A model generated the notes under the pieces. The model was not told where the DNA came from and searched no databases. It saw only the letters and a program-made list of their open reading frames with translations. From Gordonia jinghuaiqii (GTDB taxonomy: Bacteria > Actinomycetota > Actinomycetes > Mycobacteriales > Mycobacteriaceae), in contig NZ_CP059491.1 in assembly GCF_014041935.1 (NCBI RefSeq), positions 2,294,001 through 2,358,000 of the forward strand: a stretch of 64,000 nucleotides of DNA. The letters are read 5' to 3'. Positions 63,558 to 64,000 of this stretch are shown piece by piece (positions within the stretch are counted from its first letter, which is position 1; each line of letters starts with the position of its first letter). A program made the translations under genes and the position numbers.

Positions 63558-63902
63558 ATGGCATTCTTCGCATGGACCCAGGACGTCCCGATCGACGCCG
63601 AGATGTACGGGGAGATCGCCGATCGGATCGGGGATACCCCGATGCCGGGACTGCTCGTGCATCTCGCGATCGAGAACGCGGACTCGACCGTGAGCTACCT
63701 CGATGTGTGGGAATCGGAGCGGAGTTGCTTCGAGTCGCTCGAGAAGGTGGTCCACCCCGCGGTGCACCCGGTGCTCGAGGCGCACGGCATACACCCGCCG
63801 GGCGAGCCTCCCCGCACCCCGGCCACCATCCTCGAGGTCCGCTTCGGCGACGGGCGGGCCTTGCGGCCGGGACCGAGCCCGACCGGCGGTGGGCGGGGCT
63901 GA
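63558..63902 (+). CDS. Hypothetical protein, possible dimeric alpha-beta barrel
   Basis: A 114-residue protein not recognised. Its layout (strand, helix PIDAEMYGEIADRIGD, strand GLLVHLAIENADSTVSYLDVWESERSCFESLEKV) resembles ABM-type ferredoxin-like barrels, whose members include small monooxygenases and stress proteins, but the match is only by pattern. The C-terminal 20 residues are Pro/Gly-rich. It diverges from a TetR gene that likely regulates it. Confidence 0.6.
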   Translation: MAFFAWTQDVPIDAEMYGEIADRIGDTPMPGLLVHLAIENADSTVSYLDVWESERSCFESLEKVVHPAVHPVLEAHGIHPPGEPPRTPATILEVRFGDGRALRPGPSPTGGGRG

Positions 63903-63925
63903 GCTGCGGCGAACGGGCCAGGCCC

Positions 63926-63931
63926 TAGACT
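63926..63931 (+). promoter_or_regulatory. Candidate -10 element (TAGACT) for thyA
   Basis: TAGACT ends seven bases before the GTG at 63939, predicting a leaderless thyA mRNA. Confidence 0.4.
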
Positions 63932-63938
63932 GTCACCC

Positions 63939-64000
63939 GTGAGCACGGCCATTCGCGACATCTCATCGACCGGGACCATCCCGACGCCGTACGAGGACCT
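63939..64000 (+). CDS. thyA: Thymidylate synthase ThyA (N-terminal fragment)
   Basis: Only the first 20 codons are in the window, starting at GTG. The end, TPYEDL, matches the start of ThyA proteins (TPYEDLLR). A 14-residue N-terminal extension precedes it. ThyA makes dTMP from dUMP with methylene-tetrahydrofolate. Gene order after dapB and its neighbours agrees with thyA (Rv2764c). The call rests on a very short match. Confidence 0.6.
   Translation, partial: MSTAIRDISSTGTIPTPYED

Overview
The window is high-GC actinobacterial DNA, most likely from a mycolate-producing member of the Mycobacteriales close to Gordonia (inference). Supporting genes are mycothione reductase, a DesA-type acyl-ACP desaturase, EfpA, DosR/DosS-like proteins, a 13E12/DUF222 HNH protein and IF-2 with a long Ala/Pro/Gly-rich N-terminus. 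Gene order largely follows the M. tuberculosis block rip1 (Rv2869c) to thyA (Rv2764c), read in the opposite direction. Both ends cut genes: the 3' end of rip1 on the left and the 5' end of thyA on the right.

Layout. 1-4.5 kb: rip1 end, ispG, a GNAT protein and a penicillin-binding lipoprotein. 4.5-7.5 kb, minus strand: heme importer hmuTUV. 7.6-13.3 kb: map, a Ser/Thr kinase with an RCC1-repeat ectodomain, cobQ and an alpha/beta hydrolase. 13.3-15.8 kb, minus: mtr and a second hydrolase. 16-25.9 kb: mqo, ElaA-type GNAT, Mg-chelatase-like protein, cobO, cobB, a DosS-like kinase, a DosR-like regulator (minus), the desaturase and a small protein. 26-28.8 kb: cysG-type siroheme synthase and efpA. 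28.8-35.8 kb: an accessory block absent between efpA and proS in M. tuberculosis, with a large LuxR/AAA regulator, a methyltransferase, a hydrolase-glycosyltransferase fusion and yaaA. 35.8-49.4 kb: the translation block proS, (ferritin-like protein and lipoprotein on minus), rimP, nusA, ylxR, infB, rbfA, DHH phosphoesterase, MATE transporter, metallophosphoesterase, pptT, truB. 49.4-60.3 kb: DtxR-family regulator, ribF, rpsO, pnp, CBS/nucleotidyltransferase protein, NRDE protein, ald and aldR, dapB, a membrane protein and a flavodoxin-like protein. 60.3-64 kb: accessory, with a DUF222-HNH protein, Ddn-like protein, small HNH protein, TetR regulator and an unknown protein, then thyA.

How the genes connect. 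cobQ, cobO, cobB and cysG supply tetrapyrrole and corrinoid chemistry; hmuTUV brings in heme; the DosS-like kinase keeps the position of the heme-ligating His. rimP to truB is ribosome maturation and translation. rpsO and pnp are linked, as in most bacteria, through a structured leader.

Most unusual signals: (1) a 24-bp perfect palindrome just upstream of the DUF222-HNH gene whose 20-bp core recurs inside the gene's linker; (2) the regulator/methyltransferase/hydrolase-glycosyltransferase cassette; (3) the RCC1-type receptor kinase; (4) many genes with a TANNNT -10 element 6-9 bases before the start codon, implying leaderless mRNAs; (5) in-frame 15- or 18-bp tandem repeats at protein ends and linkers; (6) a MATE gene whose only sensible start is CTG. 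I saw no rRNA, tRNA, CRISPR array, IS element or prophage.
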